NCBI GenBank assembly: GCA_041306075.1
Contig: JBFYKH010000008.1
Span: 13,010-77,009, forward strand
DNA length: 64,000 nt
Direction of reading: 5' to 3'
Source: JAHIYG01 sp041306075
Lineage (GTDB): Archaea > Altiarchaeota > Altiarchaeia > IMC4 > SCGC-AAA252-I15
Each line of letters starts with the position of its first letter. Positions within the stretch are counted from its first letter, which is position 1. This document shows, in pieces, positions 17,008 through 25,640 of this stretch. The notes under the pieces are model-generated. The model saw only the letters and a list, made by a program, of their open reading frames with translations. It was not told where the DNA came from and ran no database searches. The translations under genes were made by a program, and so were the position numbers.

Positions 17008-17257
17008 AAATCAGGTCCTTCCGCTTCCTGCGCTGCCTCGCATCGTTCATCCCGAAGATGTAGTCCACCACAAGCCAGCTTATGACGACGCCCATGAGGA
17101 ACATCAGCCCGAACGCAGGCTCCCCCATCTGCCACACGATGAAGAAGAAGAGGGCGGAGAACACGAGCTTGGACCAGAATTTCATGAGCAGCGAGACTAT
17201 GAGGCCGACTATGAAGAAGCCGAGATAGAAGTACAACGTCAGCCCAGCAAGTTCCAT
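17000..17257 (-). CDS. Small integral membrane protein
   Basis: 85 aa with three hydrophobic segments (about residues 4-25, 29-45 and 48-69) and a strongly basic C-terminus (ARQRRKRKD). A short promoter region lies upstream (17258-17290). The family is unknown. Confidence 0.6.
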   Translation of the reverse strand: MELAGLTLYFYLGFFIVGLIVSLLMKFWSKLVFSALFFFIVWQMGEPAFGLMFLMGVVISWLVVDYIFGMNDARQRRKRKDLISI

Positions 17258-17363
17258 GATATAGTATTTGCCTAGCCCTTAAAATGCGCCTGCGACTGCC
17301 CTTCTGACACCCTAGAGGCCATAAAGCACCCGGCATCCCAGACGGCCATCCGCCGCGTCAGAC

Positions 17364-19499
17364 TCAACGTCTGAAGGAATCCCCTATGCTCTCCCCGGCG
17401 CGGCCGCGCAGCTCCCGCAGCCTGCCGCGTCCGCCCGGCTGGGGGCCGCCGTCGGAGCCTGAATCCCCCCCGAACATGCCCCTCAGGAGGTCCATGCCCC
17501 CTTTCTTGAGCAGGTACACGGTCACCAGGAATACAGCCGCGGCTATGAGGAGGAGTATCAGGACGACGACCCCTATGCCGCCGTATGTGACGACATCCTT
17601 GTCACGCTGGATTGCGTCGGCCATAGCCGACACGTTGTCGTACTGCCGCCTGAGGGATGTGTCATTCAGCCCCAGGTACGCCTTGTCCGCCAGAGACAGG
17701 TGGTAGGTCGCGTTGCCGTAGTTGTTGGCCCGCACGTACTTGTAGGCCTCCTCGACCTCGGCATGGAACACATCATAGGCCTTGCACCAGGCATCGACCG
17801 ACGACGCCTCCGAGACGAGCGTCTGGTTTCCGAGGAAAACATAGGCCTCCCTGACCCGGGCGGCGTAATAGGTGGCGTTGGCGCAGCGCCTCTCCGCGAA
17901 GTACCGCCTCATCAGCCCCAGGTTCTCCGCGGCTGCGGGTATGGCCAGCGCCCTCCCCTTCGTCGCCAGAAGCTCGTTCACGTGCGCCATGTCATTGACC
18001 TTCCGGTACTCGTCCGCCGCCATCTGGGCGTACTTCGCGGCCTCGGGGTACTCCCCCTTCACGAAGTAGTAGTCCGTCAGGTTGCTGTAGATGTCGCCGC
18101 TCGAGTACCTCCCGGACTTGTCCAGGAGCGTCTTCACCTTGGCTTCGTCCGCCTGCCTGCCGGCTATCCCATACAGGTCCTTCGCCAGGAGCCCGTAGTA
18201 CGACGTCAGGTTGTAATCCCTGTCGCGGTATGCCTTGTCCGCGAGCCCGTAGTAGTGCTCGGCCCTGCTGACCTGGACGTAAGCCGCGGAGTCCAGCGCC
18301 CGGACCCTGTGGTCCTTGGAGCCGTAGACTATGCTCGCGTATCCGTCGCCGTTCAGGTCCCCCACGTCTATCGAGCGCACGGAACCGACGGAGTCCGACT
18401 TGTAGACAAGCTCGCCGGCCGAGTCGAGTATGCGGATGCTCGCGGAACCCAGTATGATCTCTGCCGACCCGTCCTGCGCGAAGTCGTATGCCTTCAGGGC
18501 CGTCGTCTCGCCGGACGAGTACTGCCACAGCAGAGCCCCTGACGGGTCGAAAGCGTAGACCTTGCCGGCGCCCACGAAAACTCCCATCGAGCCGTTCGAG
18601 GACAGGGGCCCGCAGTCTATGGCGCGGACCTGCCCGTCGACCGCCGCGTCCCAGAGCACATTGCCTAGGTGCGAGTACGCCTTGACGCGTCCCGCGCTCC
18701 CGACCACCGCCTCAGAGAGCGAGTCCCCGTTTATGTCGCAGGCCTTGACCGCCGACACGCCGCCTTCGTAGTTGTCGGACCATCTCGTGGCGCCGCCCAG
18801 GTCGAAGGCGTAGAAGGTGGACGGCTTGCTGTAGGTCGGGGTGTAGGTGCCGCCAATCGTGTTAGGGGAGTACTTTATCGTGCCGACGAGCACCGTCCTT
18901 GAGCTTCCACCGAAGTCCGCGGACGAGAGGGCGTAAGGCGTCTCAAGCCCCTTGAATGTGACCGCCGCAAGCTCCTCCTTCCCGTGCCCCCGTATGTTGA
19001 GGACGCTGCCTTTCTGCCCGTAGTTGGTGCCGACGACCGCCTCGTCCTTCCCGTCGCCGTTCAGGTCTGCTGCATACACGCTCTGCGAGTATATGCTCTG
19101 TCCGGGGGAGCTCCGGGTCGGTATCTTCCATACTTCCTCCCCGGAGGGGGATAAGAGCTCCGCGTACGCGCCCGAGCCGACTAGGGTATAGCCCTTGTTA
19201 GAGACATGTATGTCCTCTAGGAGTCCGCCGAGGTACTTCCACCCCGGCTGCCCGCCCCCGTCGAACATGAATACCGTGCCGCTCTTGCCTTCCGACGTGA
19301 CGTAGAGGCTGTCGACTATGACCTCCGCCTTCCCGTCGCCGTTGAGGTCGACGACGCGGACGTTATGGACTTCGCCCCTGACGTCCTGGCTCCAGAGGGG
19401 AGAGAAAAGGTCCTGGTACGAGGAGCCGCCGGTGGATGCTGCAGAGGCCAGACCCGCACAAAAAACCAGTAGGACGGCCACCGCCCGAGTAAAAGACAT
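17364..19499 (-). CDS. Surface protein: FG-GAP/VCBS propeller, TPR-like helical domain, membrane anchor
   Basis: 711 aa. A signal peptide (about 1-21) precedes ~380 residues of propeller blades with calcium-binding loops of the FG-GAP type (DLNGDGKAEVIV, DLNGDGKDEAVVG, DINGDSLSEAVVG, DLNGDGYASIVYG), fused with PQQ-like strands. Residues ~410-620 are an alpha-helical array resembling TPRs (AEHYYGLADKAYRDRDYNLTSYY and repeats), rich in N-glycosylation sequons. One membrane helix (about 645-668) and a Gly/Arg-rich cytoplasmic tail end the protein. The layout is that of an outward-facing binding protein with a cytoplasmic tail. The ligand is unknown. Confidence 0.82.
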   Translation of the reverse strand: MSFTRAVAVLLVFCAGLASAASTGGSSYQDLFSPLWSQDVRGEVHNVRVVDLNGDGKAEVIVDSLYVTSEGKSGTVFMFDGGGQPGWKYLGGLLEDIHVSNKGYTLVGSGAYAELLSPSGEEVWKIPTRSSPGQSIYSQSVYAADLNGDGKDEAVVGTNYGQKGSVLNIRGHGKEELAAVTFKGLETPYALSSADFGGSSRTVLVGTIKYSPNTIGGTYTPTYSKPSTFYAFDLGGATRWSDNYEGGVSAVKACDINGDSLSEAVVGSAGRVKAYSHLGNVLWDAAVDGQVRAIDCGPLSSNGSMGVFVGAGKVYAFDPSGALLWQYSSGETTALKAYDFAQDGSAEIILGSASIRILDSAGELVYKSDSVGSVRSIDVGDLNGDGYASIVYGSKDHRVRALDSAAYVQVSRAEHYYGLADKAYRDRDYNLTSYYGLLAKDLYGIAGRQADEAKVKTLLDKSGRYSSGDIYSNLTDYYFVKGEYPEAAKYAQMAADEYRKVNDMAHVNELLATKGRALAIPAAAENLGLMRRYFAERRCANATYYAARVREAYVFLGNQTLVSEASSVDAWCKAYDVFHAEVEEAYKYVRANNYGNATYHLSLADKAYLGLNDTSLRRQYDNVSAMADAIQRDKDVVTYGGIGVVVLILLLIAAAVFLVTVYLLKKGGMDLLRGMFGGDSGSDGGPQPGGRGRLRELRGRAGESIGDSFRR

Positions 19500-19624
19500 T
19501 GATAATGATATTCCCCCGGAGATTATTAAGGATGCGGGGAGCGGTTTCCAGTGGCCATTCTGGACGCCGAATCCGGCCCCCTGGAGGAGGCGCCTTAAAT
19601 ACCGGCCCCCCGTAATATCCTCAG

Positions 19625-20344
19625 ATGAGGCTTCTCGTAGACCCCAAGGGCGGCAAATACCTGGTGGAGCGTGGGAGGGACTTCCACACGAAGTACGGTT
19701 TCGTGAAGTCCGACGCCGTCGCCTCGGCCGAGCCAGGAGCCGTCGTCGAGTCGAACACCGGCATCAGGTTCAGCGTCCTGGACCCGGACGTCAGGGACTA
19801 CCTCGAGAAGGCTAGGAGGGGGCCGCAGGCGATGACGCTGAAGGACATGAGCATGGCGGCGGGCTACGCCGGGATAAGCTCCGGCAGCAGGGTGTTGGAG
19901 AGCGGCACCGGCAGCGGCCTGTTCACCATGTTCCTCGCCCACGTCGTGTATCCGGAGACGGTGGTGACTTACGAGCTGAGGGAGGACTTCGCGGACATCG
20001 CAAAGTGCAACTTCGAGCGCTTCGGAGTGAAGAACGTGCGATTGGAGCTCAGGGACACCTACCTGGGAATCGACGAGCGCGGCCTCGACGCCGTGTTCCT
20101 CGACCTCACGGAGCCGTGGAAGGTAGTGCCTAACCTGACGGAGGCCCTCGGGGTCGGCGGAACCCTAGTCAGCTACAGCCCGAGCATAAACCAGAGCAGG
20201 CAGCTTACAGAGGCCCTCAACGAAGGCTGGCTCCACGAGACCTTCGAGAACATACTCCGCAACTGGAAGGCCGACACGATGCGCCCGGACACGCAAATGC
20301 TCGGACACACCGGATTCCTGACGGTGGCGAGGAAACTCGCCTAG
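19625..20344 (+). CDS. trmI: tRNA (adenine-N1)-methyltransferase TrmI
   Basis: 239 aa. A short N-terminal beta domain is followed by a Rossmann methyltransferase with motif I VLESGTGSGLFTMFLA and acidic ELREDFA, and the TrmI/Trm61-type motif IV (AVFLDLTEPWKV). Archaeal TrmI methylates A57/A58 in the T-loop of tRNA. Length fits the family (~250 aa). The start ATG 19625 lies ~60 bases beyond the divergent surface-protein start, with TATA-like elements between. A partly decayed copy of its 3' end lies just downstream. Confidence 0.93.
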   Translation: MRLLVDPKGGKYLVERGRDFHTKYGFVKSDAVASAEPGAVVESNTGIRFSVLDPDVRDYLEKARRGPQAMTLKDMSMAAGYAGISSGSRVLESGTGSGLFTMFLAHVVYPETVVTYELREDFADIAKCNFERFGVKNVRLELRDTYLGIDERGLDAVFLDLTEPWKVVPNLTEALGVGGTLVSYSPSINQSRQLTEALNEGWLHETFENILRNWKADTMRPDTQMLGHTGFLTVARKLA

Positions 20345-20434
20345 TTTGGCCAGCGTTTTCCGGGCGAAGCGAGGAAAAGGCCGCCGCCGTAGGCCGACAC
20401 CATGAGACCGGACACGCGGACGCCGGGACACACC
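20268..20434 (+). repeat. Imperfect direct repeat: decayed duplicate of the trmI 3' end
   Basis: A 44-base segment inside trmI (20268-20311) recurs at 20391-20434 with 36 of 44 positions identical, offset 123 bases. Both begin aggccgacac and end gacacacc. The second copy is non-coding and lies between trmI and the next gene, consistent with an old tandem duplication that has drifted. Apart from this copy I see nothing in 20345-20463. Confidence 0.6.
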
Positions 20435-20463
20435 TGGTTTTTAACTGCCGCAGGTAAATTTAG

Positions 20464-21102
20464 GTGGACAGTGCAGTGGAAAACGAGGCTAGAGACGGGA
20501 CGAGGGAGGTTGTGGCGGAAAGCTTCTGGGGGGCCATAGCCGCATTTTTTCTGGTCCAGGTTTTCGGCTTCATCGTGTACCAGGGCTTCCTTTACCATTT
20601 TTTCAGCGACACGGCTGAGGGGCCTGCGCTCATGAGGTTTGTTTGGGCGGGGGGGTGGATACTGGTGTTCCTGATGTTCCAGAGCCAGATTCTGGGGATT
20701 ATCGGCCGTTTTCTCCGTTCAGACCAGAAGAAGTTAATCCTGCCGGACGCCAGGAACGTCGACGACATCCTGAAGTTTTTCCTGGCGCTCGCCTTTGCGG
20801 CGACCTTCGTCGGATTCAACCTCGGACACTACCCGTTCCCGATGACGGGGGATAATCCGCTTTCATTCGGGCTATTCCTGGCCGTATCATGGTGGGTGTC
20901 CTCCATGGGGGGTAGCCCTGCCAAGAGTGGCGGGCCCTCTGTTGCGGTAGGCCCGGGCATGTTGTTCGGTTTCCTGGTCGGGGGGGTCTTTATAGTCGCT
21001 GGAGTATTCATGGACGGGCTATTCTATTTTCACGGGATGATCGGTTGGGGCGTATGCACCATGTTGTTGACAGGCTGGCTGCTTCGGGACCAGATAAGGT
21101 GA
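20464..21102 (+). CDS. Polytopic membrane protein of unknown function
   Basis: 212 aa from GTG 20464. Five or six hydrophobic segments at about residues 20-40, 57-78, 98-118, 133-152, 160-185 and 190-207. Aromatic-rich loops but no catalytic pattern are visible. There is no homologous context: it stands between trmI and the convergent hsp20 gene. The start is uncertain because no strong ribosome-binding site is visible. Confidence 0.6.
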   Translation: MDSAVENEARDGTREVVAESFWGAIAAFFLVQVFGFIVYQGFLYHFFSDTAEGPALMRFVWAGGWILVFLMFQSQILGIIGRFLRSDQKKLILPDARNVDDILKFFLALAFAATFVGFNLGHYPFPMTGDNPLSFGLFLAVSWWVSSMGGSPAKSGGPSVAVGPGMLFGFLVGGVFIVAGVFMDGLFYFHGMIGWGVCTMLLTGWLLRDQIR

Positions 21103-21131
21103 CCCGCGACGACGTCAGCCCAGTTAGGTGA

Positions 21132-21683
21132 TCACTCTATGTTTATCCTCCTCTTACCATCAGCCTTCCGTTCCTTCCTCCGGAATTTGACCTCGAGTAT
21201 CCCGTTCTTGTAGGAGGCTTTGATGGTGTCGGGGTCGACTTCGGCCGGCATCCGTAGCTCCTTGTGGTATTTCCGGGCCTTGTTGTCGACGTGTATCTGC
21301 AGGCTCCTCTCGTCGGCCTTCAGGTCTATGTCCTGCTTCTCCACGCCAGGCAGCTCGGCGATGACTGTGATTTCGTCTTTTCCGTCTATGACGTCGACGA
21401 GCGGCTCCCGCTCCCCTGGTATCTCCTCGACGCCCGGCTTCGGAACGTTCCCGAACTCCTCCATCACCGGCCTGCCGTCCGGGCCGGTGTGCATGCTGAA
21501 CCCGTAGACGTAGCTCTTGCCCGGCTCCTCGCCGAGGTGGTCGTGGCTCAGGACGTCGCGCATCATCCGGTCCATCTGCTCGCGGACCCTGCGGAATTCC
21601 TCGCCGAAGCCGCCGAAGTCGTCGCCCATGAAGTCGTCCAAGCCCTCGAAGAAACGTTTCCTGCGGTTTGGGATGTCATCCAT
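21132..21683 (-). CDS. hsp20: Hsp20/alpha-crystallin small heat-shock protein
   Basis: 183 aa. The alpha-crystallin domain occupies about residues 95-175 (PLVDVIDGKDEITVIAELPGVEKQDIDLKAD, then YKNGILEVKFRRK). The C-terminal INI fits the IxI motif used for oligomer docking. The N-terminal arm is Phe/Gly/Asp-rich. I start at ATG 21683, ahead of which ggtgat fits the archaeal anti-SD; a TTG six codons upstream is in frame. It is an ATP-independent holdase. A TATA element (cttataaag, about 21714-21723) lies upstream. Confidence 0.93.
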   Translation of the reverse strand: MDDIPNRRKRFFEGLDDFMGDDFGGFGEEFRRVREQMDRMMRDVLSHDHLGEEPGKSYVYGFSMHTGPDGRPVMEEFGNVPKPGVEEIPGEREPLVDVIDGKDEITVIAELPGVEKQDIDLKADERSLQIHVDNKARKYHKELRMPAEVDPDTIKASYKNGILEVKFRRKERKADGKRRINIE

Positions 21684-21716
21684 GAAATCACCGGTATCCA
21701 ATATCGAAGGGGTTCT

Positions 21717-22415
21717 TTATAAGCTGTGTCTCGTCAGCTCCGGAAGCCGCCCCCACGCCGCCAGGACGTCGCCTGAGACGACGACCACCCCCCGGAGCCC
21801 TGGTATGGCCTTCGCGGTCTCCAACGCAATGCCCGTGTTACCGCCGGACTTGACTGCGTTGCCGACCGCCGTGGCCGCCGCGTCGGCCAAGGCCGCCGAA
21901 TCCGCTACGGCGGTGGCGGAGTCCGCGGCGCCGAGGCTGACCGACGGCCCCACGGACGCGGAGCTCGTGCATATCCCGCAAGGCGTGTCCTCCGGCTTCA
22001 CCAGGAATGCGAGCTGGCCGGACAGGCTGGACGGCCCCGAGTATATCCCCACCGTCTTCTCCTCCTTCGCGAGCATGTATATGTCCCCCCCGTTCTCGAC
22101 TATCACGTCGGCCGCCCCATCCGACGACAGCCTCCGCCCCACGAGCTCTGCGAACGCTCCAGCGACCGCGGCCATGGGGCCGACGCCGCACCTGCCCGCC
22201 GCCTCCGCCATGAGGGCCGCTATCTCCGGGGCGTCTACCGAGACCTCCACTGGCTCGTAGGATGCTTTGAACAGGGGGTTCGAGTTTATGTACGCGATTA
22301 GGCGGTCGTATTGGGTTACGAGCTCGTCGAGCGACGACTCCTTCAGGTCGAGGTCGCAGTGTATCATGAAGTTCGTCTCGCCGTATGTCAGGGGCCAGCG
22401 CATCGGACACCTCAT
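21717..22415 (-). CDS. UPF0280/COG2122 ApbE-like protein (homocysteine pathway)
   Basis: 232 aa. The ApbE-like core shows AAVAGAFAELVGRR, VENGGDIYM and a GICTSSASVGPSVSLGAADS segment typical of UPF0280/COG2122. Genetic work in anaerobes has linked this family, together with DUF39 and NIL/ferredoxin proteins, to homocysteine formation from aspartate semialdehyde. The other two are three genes upstream in the same operon. The start ATG overlaps the preceding stop (ATGA), which fixes the start at 22415 and indicates coupling. Confidence 0.85.
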   Translation of the reverse strand: MRCPMRWPLTYGETNFMIHCDLDLKESSLDELVTQYDRLIAYINSNPLFKASYEPVEVSVDAPEIAALMAEAAGRCGVGPMAAVAGAFAELVGRRLSSDGAADVIVENGGDIYMLAKEEKTVGIYSGPSSLSGQLAFLVKPEDTPCGICTSSASVGPSVSLGAADSATAVADSAALADAAATAVGNAVKSGGNTGIALETAKAIPGLRGVVVVSGDVLAAWGRLPELTRHSL

Positions 22416-23623
22416 GTGAGGCTGCAGGACTCCCTGAGCCGGATTAGTGCGGACACGAGCGCCGTGTTGCCGGCGGACTCGGCCCTTGAAACCACGGCCT
22501 GGAATCTCTCGCCGGAGATGGCCTGGGCCAGGGCCACGGAGGACGACGCCCCCTTCGACTGCATGCTCCTTGTGATGCCGGACAGAAGCCTTATGCCGGT
22601 GAGCATCTGGGTCTCGTCGGGCGTGTCGCAGAAGCCGATGACCGCGTTCAGTCCTTTCAGGCCGGAGTATCCGAGCACCAGGGAGACGGCGTCGTATTCC
22701 TGGTCGGTCCTCATATCCTTCGCCCGCTCAAGGAGGGGTGCGAGGCCCGCTTCCCCGAGGTTGGCGAGCGAGTTCACGGCCACGAAGTCTGTGATGCCGT
22801 CGTGCACGAGGCTGCGCGACAGGGCCGCCGCCAGGGGAGGCGCGACCTCCGGGGGCATCTTCGAGAGGACAGTGACTGCGGGCGTCGCGAGCCGGGCGTC
22901 CGGGAGGCCGTCGAGGTTTTTGGGGTTGGCGGCCTTCAGGATGCCGTCGACGACAGCGTCCGTCGCGAGCGCGGCCCATCCCCGCAGCGCCTCGCCCACG
23001 TGCGCCGAAAGCTGGCCGTGGGGATGGGTCGAGAGCAGGTTCAGGAACGCGGGGATTGATGAGGCGATGACGGATTCCGCCTCCCCGGTCTTCCCATCCA
23101 GCATGAGGTTTCTCGCGTGTATGGCGAGGTCGTCCACCCCCGCGCACTTCGAGTCCTCGTCGGGGGAGTCGAGGAGCGTTTTGGCGCGGTCTATGCCGTC
23201 GTCGAGGACGGACAGCACGGTTTCGGCGTCGCTCCTCCTGTAGGGGTGTTCGGGGTCGCTTTCCGCGGATAAGAGCATGTCTTTGAGCCATCCGGCGTCC
23301 TTCGGCCTGGCGGCTGCTGCGAGCATGAGCGCTTCGTGGGAGCGGAAGCCGAGGTCGTTGGAGACGCCCATCCAGGAAACGAGTTTTTCCGCTGCGTTTC
23401 CGCTTCCCGGGGATTTCCCGGCAAGCAGTGCCGCTATGAGCTTGACGAGTTTCCGCCGCCCGTCCTCCGGCTCCGTCTTAAGGAGCTCGGCCGCGGCTTC
23501 CGCGACGTTCAGGCCGCCACCCGCAGCTTCGACTGCCCGCCTGATCTCCTCTTCGCCCGCTTCGGCTGAGCACGCCTGGGCCGCGGTTGCCCGGGCCCGG
23601 TCGTCCGGAGGCTGAGTTGCCAT
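22412..23623 (-). CDS. HEAT-like alpha-solenoid protein embedded in homocysteine operon
   Basis: 403 aa from ATG 23623; the longer open frame to 23809 is antisense to the ferredoxin gene. The chain is almost all alpha-helical with loosely repeating ~35-45 residue helical pairs (for example SDAETVLSVLDDGIDRAKTL, GQLSAHVGEALRGWAALAT, AVNSLANLGEAGLAPLLER). This looks like a HEAT/ARM-type solenoid, i.e. a protein-binding scaffold. No catalytic motif or membrane segment is seen. It starts 32 bases after the NIL-ferredoxin stop and is coupled by ATGA overlap to the COG2122 gene, so a role in that complex is inferred. Confidence 0.65.
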   Translation of the reverse strand: MATQPPDDRARATAAQACSAEAGEEEIRRAVEAAGGGLNVAEAAAELLKTEPEDGRRKLVKLIAALLAGKSPGSGNAAEKLVSWMGVSNDLGFRSHEALMLAAAARPKDAGWLKDMLLSAESDPEHPYRRSDAETVLSVLDDGIDRAKTLLDSPDEDSKCAGVDDLAIHARNLMLDGKTGEAESVIASSIPAFLNLLSTHPHGQLSAHVGEALRGWAALATDAVVDGILKAANPKNLDGLPDARLATPAVTVLSKMPPEVAPPLAAALSRSLVHDGITDFVAVNSLANLGEAGLAPLLERAKDMRTDQEYDAVSLVLGYSGLKGLNAVIGFCDTPDETQMLTGIRLLSGITRSMQSKGASSSVALAQAISGERFQAVVSRAESAGNTALVSALIRLRESCSLT

Positions 23624-23655
23624 GCTTAGAGATTGGAGGGAGGGATTAAATAGAT

Positions 23656-24051
23656 TCAGGCCTTGGGGGGGCTGAGGGCGCGGGTCGGGCATGCTTCCAC
23701 GCATTGGCCGCAGCGTATGCACTCGTCGTTGTCGAGGCGCATCCGCCAGTCGCGGATGGTTATCGCCTTGGTGGGGCAGACGCCGTAGCATGCGAGGCAG
23801 TCCACGCACCGTCCATCGTCCTTGAGTATGTTGCCTGACAGCTCCTCGGCCTCGACGCCGTGAAGTTCGAGGTAGTGGAGGAGCTTCCGCTCCGCCTCGG
23901 GGCCGCCGAGTACGCCTATCGCGAGCATCTCCTTCGAGTATTCAACGTCGGCGGTGAGGATGTTGACGAGTACTCCGGTCTTCAGGACGGCTTCCGCGAG
24001 CACCGGCCTGTCTGAGGCTTCCGTGCTGTAGCGCAGGAGATAGCGTTTCAT
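23656..24051 (-). CDS. NIL-domain 2x[4Fe-4S] ferredoxin (homocysteine biosynthesis, MA1822-like)
   Basis: 131 aa. The N-terminal ~75 residues form the NIL ligand-binding domain (VLAEAVLKTGVLVNILTADV). The C-terminus carries two CxxCxxCxxxCP cluster motifs (CVDCLACYGVCP and CIRCGQCVEACP). In Methanosarcina the DUF39 protein MA1821 and ferredoxin MA1822 act together to make homocysteine from aspartate semialdehyde and sulfide; this is the same pair. ATG 24051 overlaps the upstream stop as ATGA; ATG 24069 is an alternative. Confidence 0.92.
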   Translation of the reverse strand: MKRYLLRYSTEASDRPVLAEAVLKTGVLVNILTADVEYSKEMLAIGVLGGPEAERKLLHYLELHGVEAEELSGNILKDDGRCVDCLACYGVCPTKAITIRDWRMRLDNDECIRCGQCVEACPTRALSPPKA

Positions 24052-25547
24052 CTTCTCATCCGCCCCCATGCCCGGTTTATGTCCGACGACGTTATTATGC
24101 CCACTAAGCGGTTCTCCCCGTCCACGACCGGCGTGGAGTTGAAGCCGTGCTTCTCCAGGCGCCTTCCGACCTCGTCTATGGCCTCGTTCGGCTTGGAGGT
24201 GACGACCCCACGGGACATGACGTCGCGGAGCCTCCTCTTCTTCTGGGCGACCGCCTTGGTGAAGTCGAACGACGTGACTATCCCGACGAGCATGCCCTTC
24301 CCGTCGACTATGGGTATCTGGTCGTAGCCCTTGCCCACCATGAGCTCGGACACAGTCTCCGGTGACTCCGTGTCCCGGACGGCGCACACCTTCCGGGTCA
24401 TCACGTCCTCTACGCGGGGCATCTTGGCCGTGACCTTCATCGGCTTGACGGCGCGCTCCCGGGGGAGGGGTATTATCTCCTCCGGGAAGTAGTACCGTTT
24501 CTCGCTTATCCAGGAGGCGAGCTCGTCCATTATGTCGTAGGCGAGCTTGAAGCTGGAGAGCGGCGCGGACTTGACGGCCTTGCCGTTCACGTCCACCCGT
24601 CCCGAGAGGAGTTCGCTGTATTTTATCCTCCTGAGCTGGGGCCTGTCGAGCCTTGCGACCCCGTAGTCCACGAGATTAGTCTCGATGAGGTCGTTCGTCA
24701 CCGCCGTGCTCTTCGCCAGCTCCTCGTCGAGTATCGGGACGGGTATGCCTATGCCGACGAAGAGGCTGGTGCCGTAGTGCGGTATCGTCGCGCCGCGGAC
24801 GTACTTGGGGTCCATTCCCCTTAGGTCGCCCTTCACCGTGATGTTGCCGAATCCGCTCTGCGGGGAGTGCTGGGTGCCTTCGCCGACGACGACGCCTTCG
24901 GCGCCGCACAGGAATATCCTCGTCCCGAAGCCGATGGTCCGGTAGCCGGGGTCGTTGTTGAGCGGGCTTATCTCGCCGCACCCCGCGAAGTTGACGTTCC
25001 CGCCCCTAGGGAGTAGCGTGCCCATGTACGTGTGGAGCTTCCGCTCCGAGAGGTTGACGGCGGCCGTGTAGCGCTGGTAGGCGTTCCTCGGGTTGAACAT
25101 GTACGCCTGGTTCAGGTCGTCCAGGGTTATCGTCGTCTCGAGCTTCTTCGTCGGGTAGCAGTCGGTCCCGTAGGATGACGCCCTCACGTTTATCTCCCTG
25201 CCGGCCACCAGGTCCTCTATGACGTGGCCGCCGCCGTATTCCATGCCGCGGTCGAGGCTGAGTTCAGTCGCGCCGACGTAGGCGTCGACGGCGGCTAATC
25301 CGCCGTATGCTTCCACCTCGTTCAGCCATACCTTCTGCATCTTTATGGGCGGGTTCGAGTGGCCGAAGTTTATGAACGCCCCCGAGCTGCACATGGCGCC
25401 GAATGTCCCGGTCGTCACGACGTCGACTTCGCGCGCCGCCTTTTCCAGACCTTTTTTGGCCACAATTTCCGGCATCTCGTCGGCCCTGACGACTACGGCT
25501 TCCCCTTTCCGTATCTTCTCGTTTATTTCAGCGAGGGTTTTGGCCAT
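24048..25547 (-). CDS. Homocysteine biosynthesis protein, DUF39 (COG1900) plus tandem CBS domains
   Basis: 499 aa. Residues 1-~370 are the DUF39/HcyS domain (TTGTFGAMCSSGAFINFGHS, GCGEISPLNNDPGYRTIGFGTRIFL, ASSYGTDCYPTKKLE), with the conserved Cys residues. Residues ~385-499 are two CBS motifs (VMTRKVCAVRDTE..., VMSRGVVTSKPNEAI...), which normally bind adenosyl compounds. It is related to MA1821, which converts aspartate semialdehyde to homocysteine with the ferredoxin partner. The DUF39-CBS fusion allows allosteric control by AMP/ATP or SAM. It is first gene of the operon and divergent from an HTH-CBS regulator. Confidence 0.93.
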   Translation of the reverse strand: MAKTLAEINEKIRKGEAVVVRADEMPEIVAKKGLEKAAREVDVVTTGTFGAMCSSGAFINFGHSNPPIKMQKVWLNEVEAYGGLAAVDAYVGATELSLDRGMEYGGGHVIEDLVAGREINVRASSYGTDCYPTKKLETTITLDDLNQAYMFNPRNAYQRYTAAVNLSERKLHTYMGTLLPRGGNVNFAGCGEISPLNNDPGYRTIGFGTRIFLCGAEGVVVGEGTQHSPQSGFGNITVKGDLRGMDPKYVRGATIPHYGTSLFVGIGIPVPILDEELAKSTAVTNDLIETNLVDYGVARLDRPQLRRIKYSELLSGRVDVNGKAVKSAPLSSFKLAYDIMDELASWISEKRYYFPEEIIPLPRERAVKPMKVTAKMPRVEDVMTRKVCAVRDTESPETVSELMVGKGYDQIPIVDGKGMLVGIVTSFDFTKAVAQKKRRLRDVMSRGVVTSKPNEAIDEVGRRLEKHGFNSTPVVDGENRLVGIITSSDINRAWGRMRR

Positions 25548-25561
25548 TCCTAGAGAGAATC

Positions 25562-25617
25562 GTTATGCGTATTTAAATACGTAATGCAATTGCATATTCG
25601 TTTAAGCATATTTATGC
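25562..25617. promoter_or_regulatory. Divergent promoter with palindromic operator candidates
   Basis: Two perfect palindromes stand between the homocysteine operon and the HTH-CBS regulator: cgtatttaaatacg (25568-25581) and atgcaattgcat (25584-25595). An imperfect third, gcatatttatgc, is at 25606-25617 and coincides with the TATA box of the regulator. The motif tgc/gca recurs throughout. These are good candidate binding sites for the adjacent XRE-type repressor. Confidence 0.55.
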
Positions 25618-25640
25618 ATTTGAGCATCGAAAAAGAGAAA

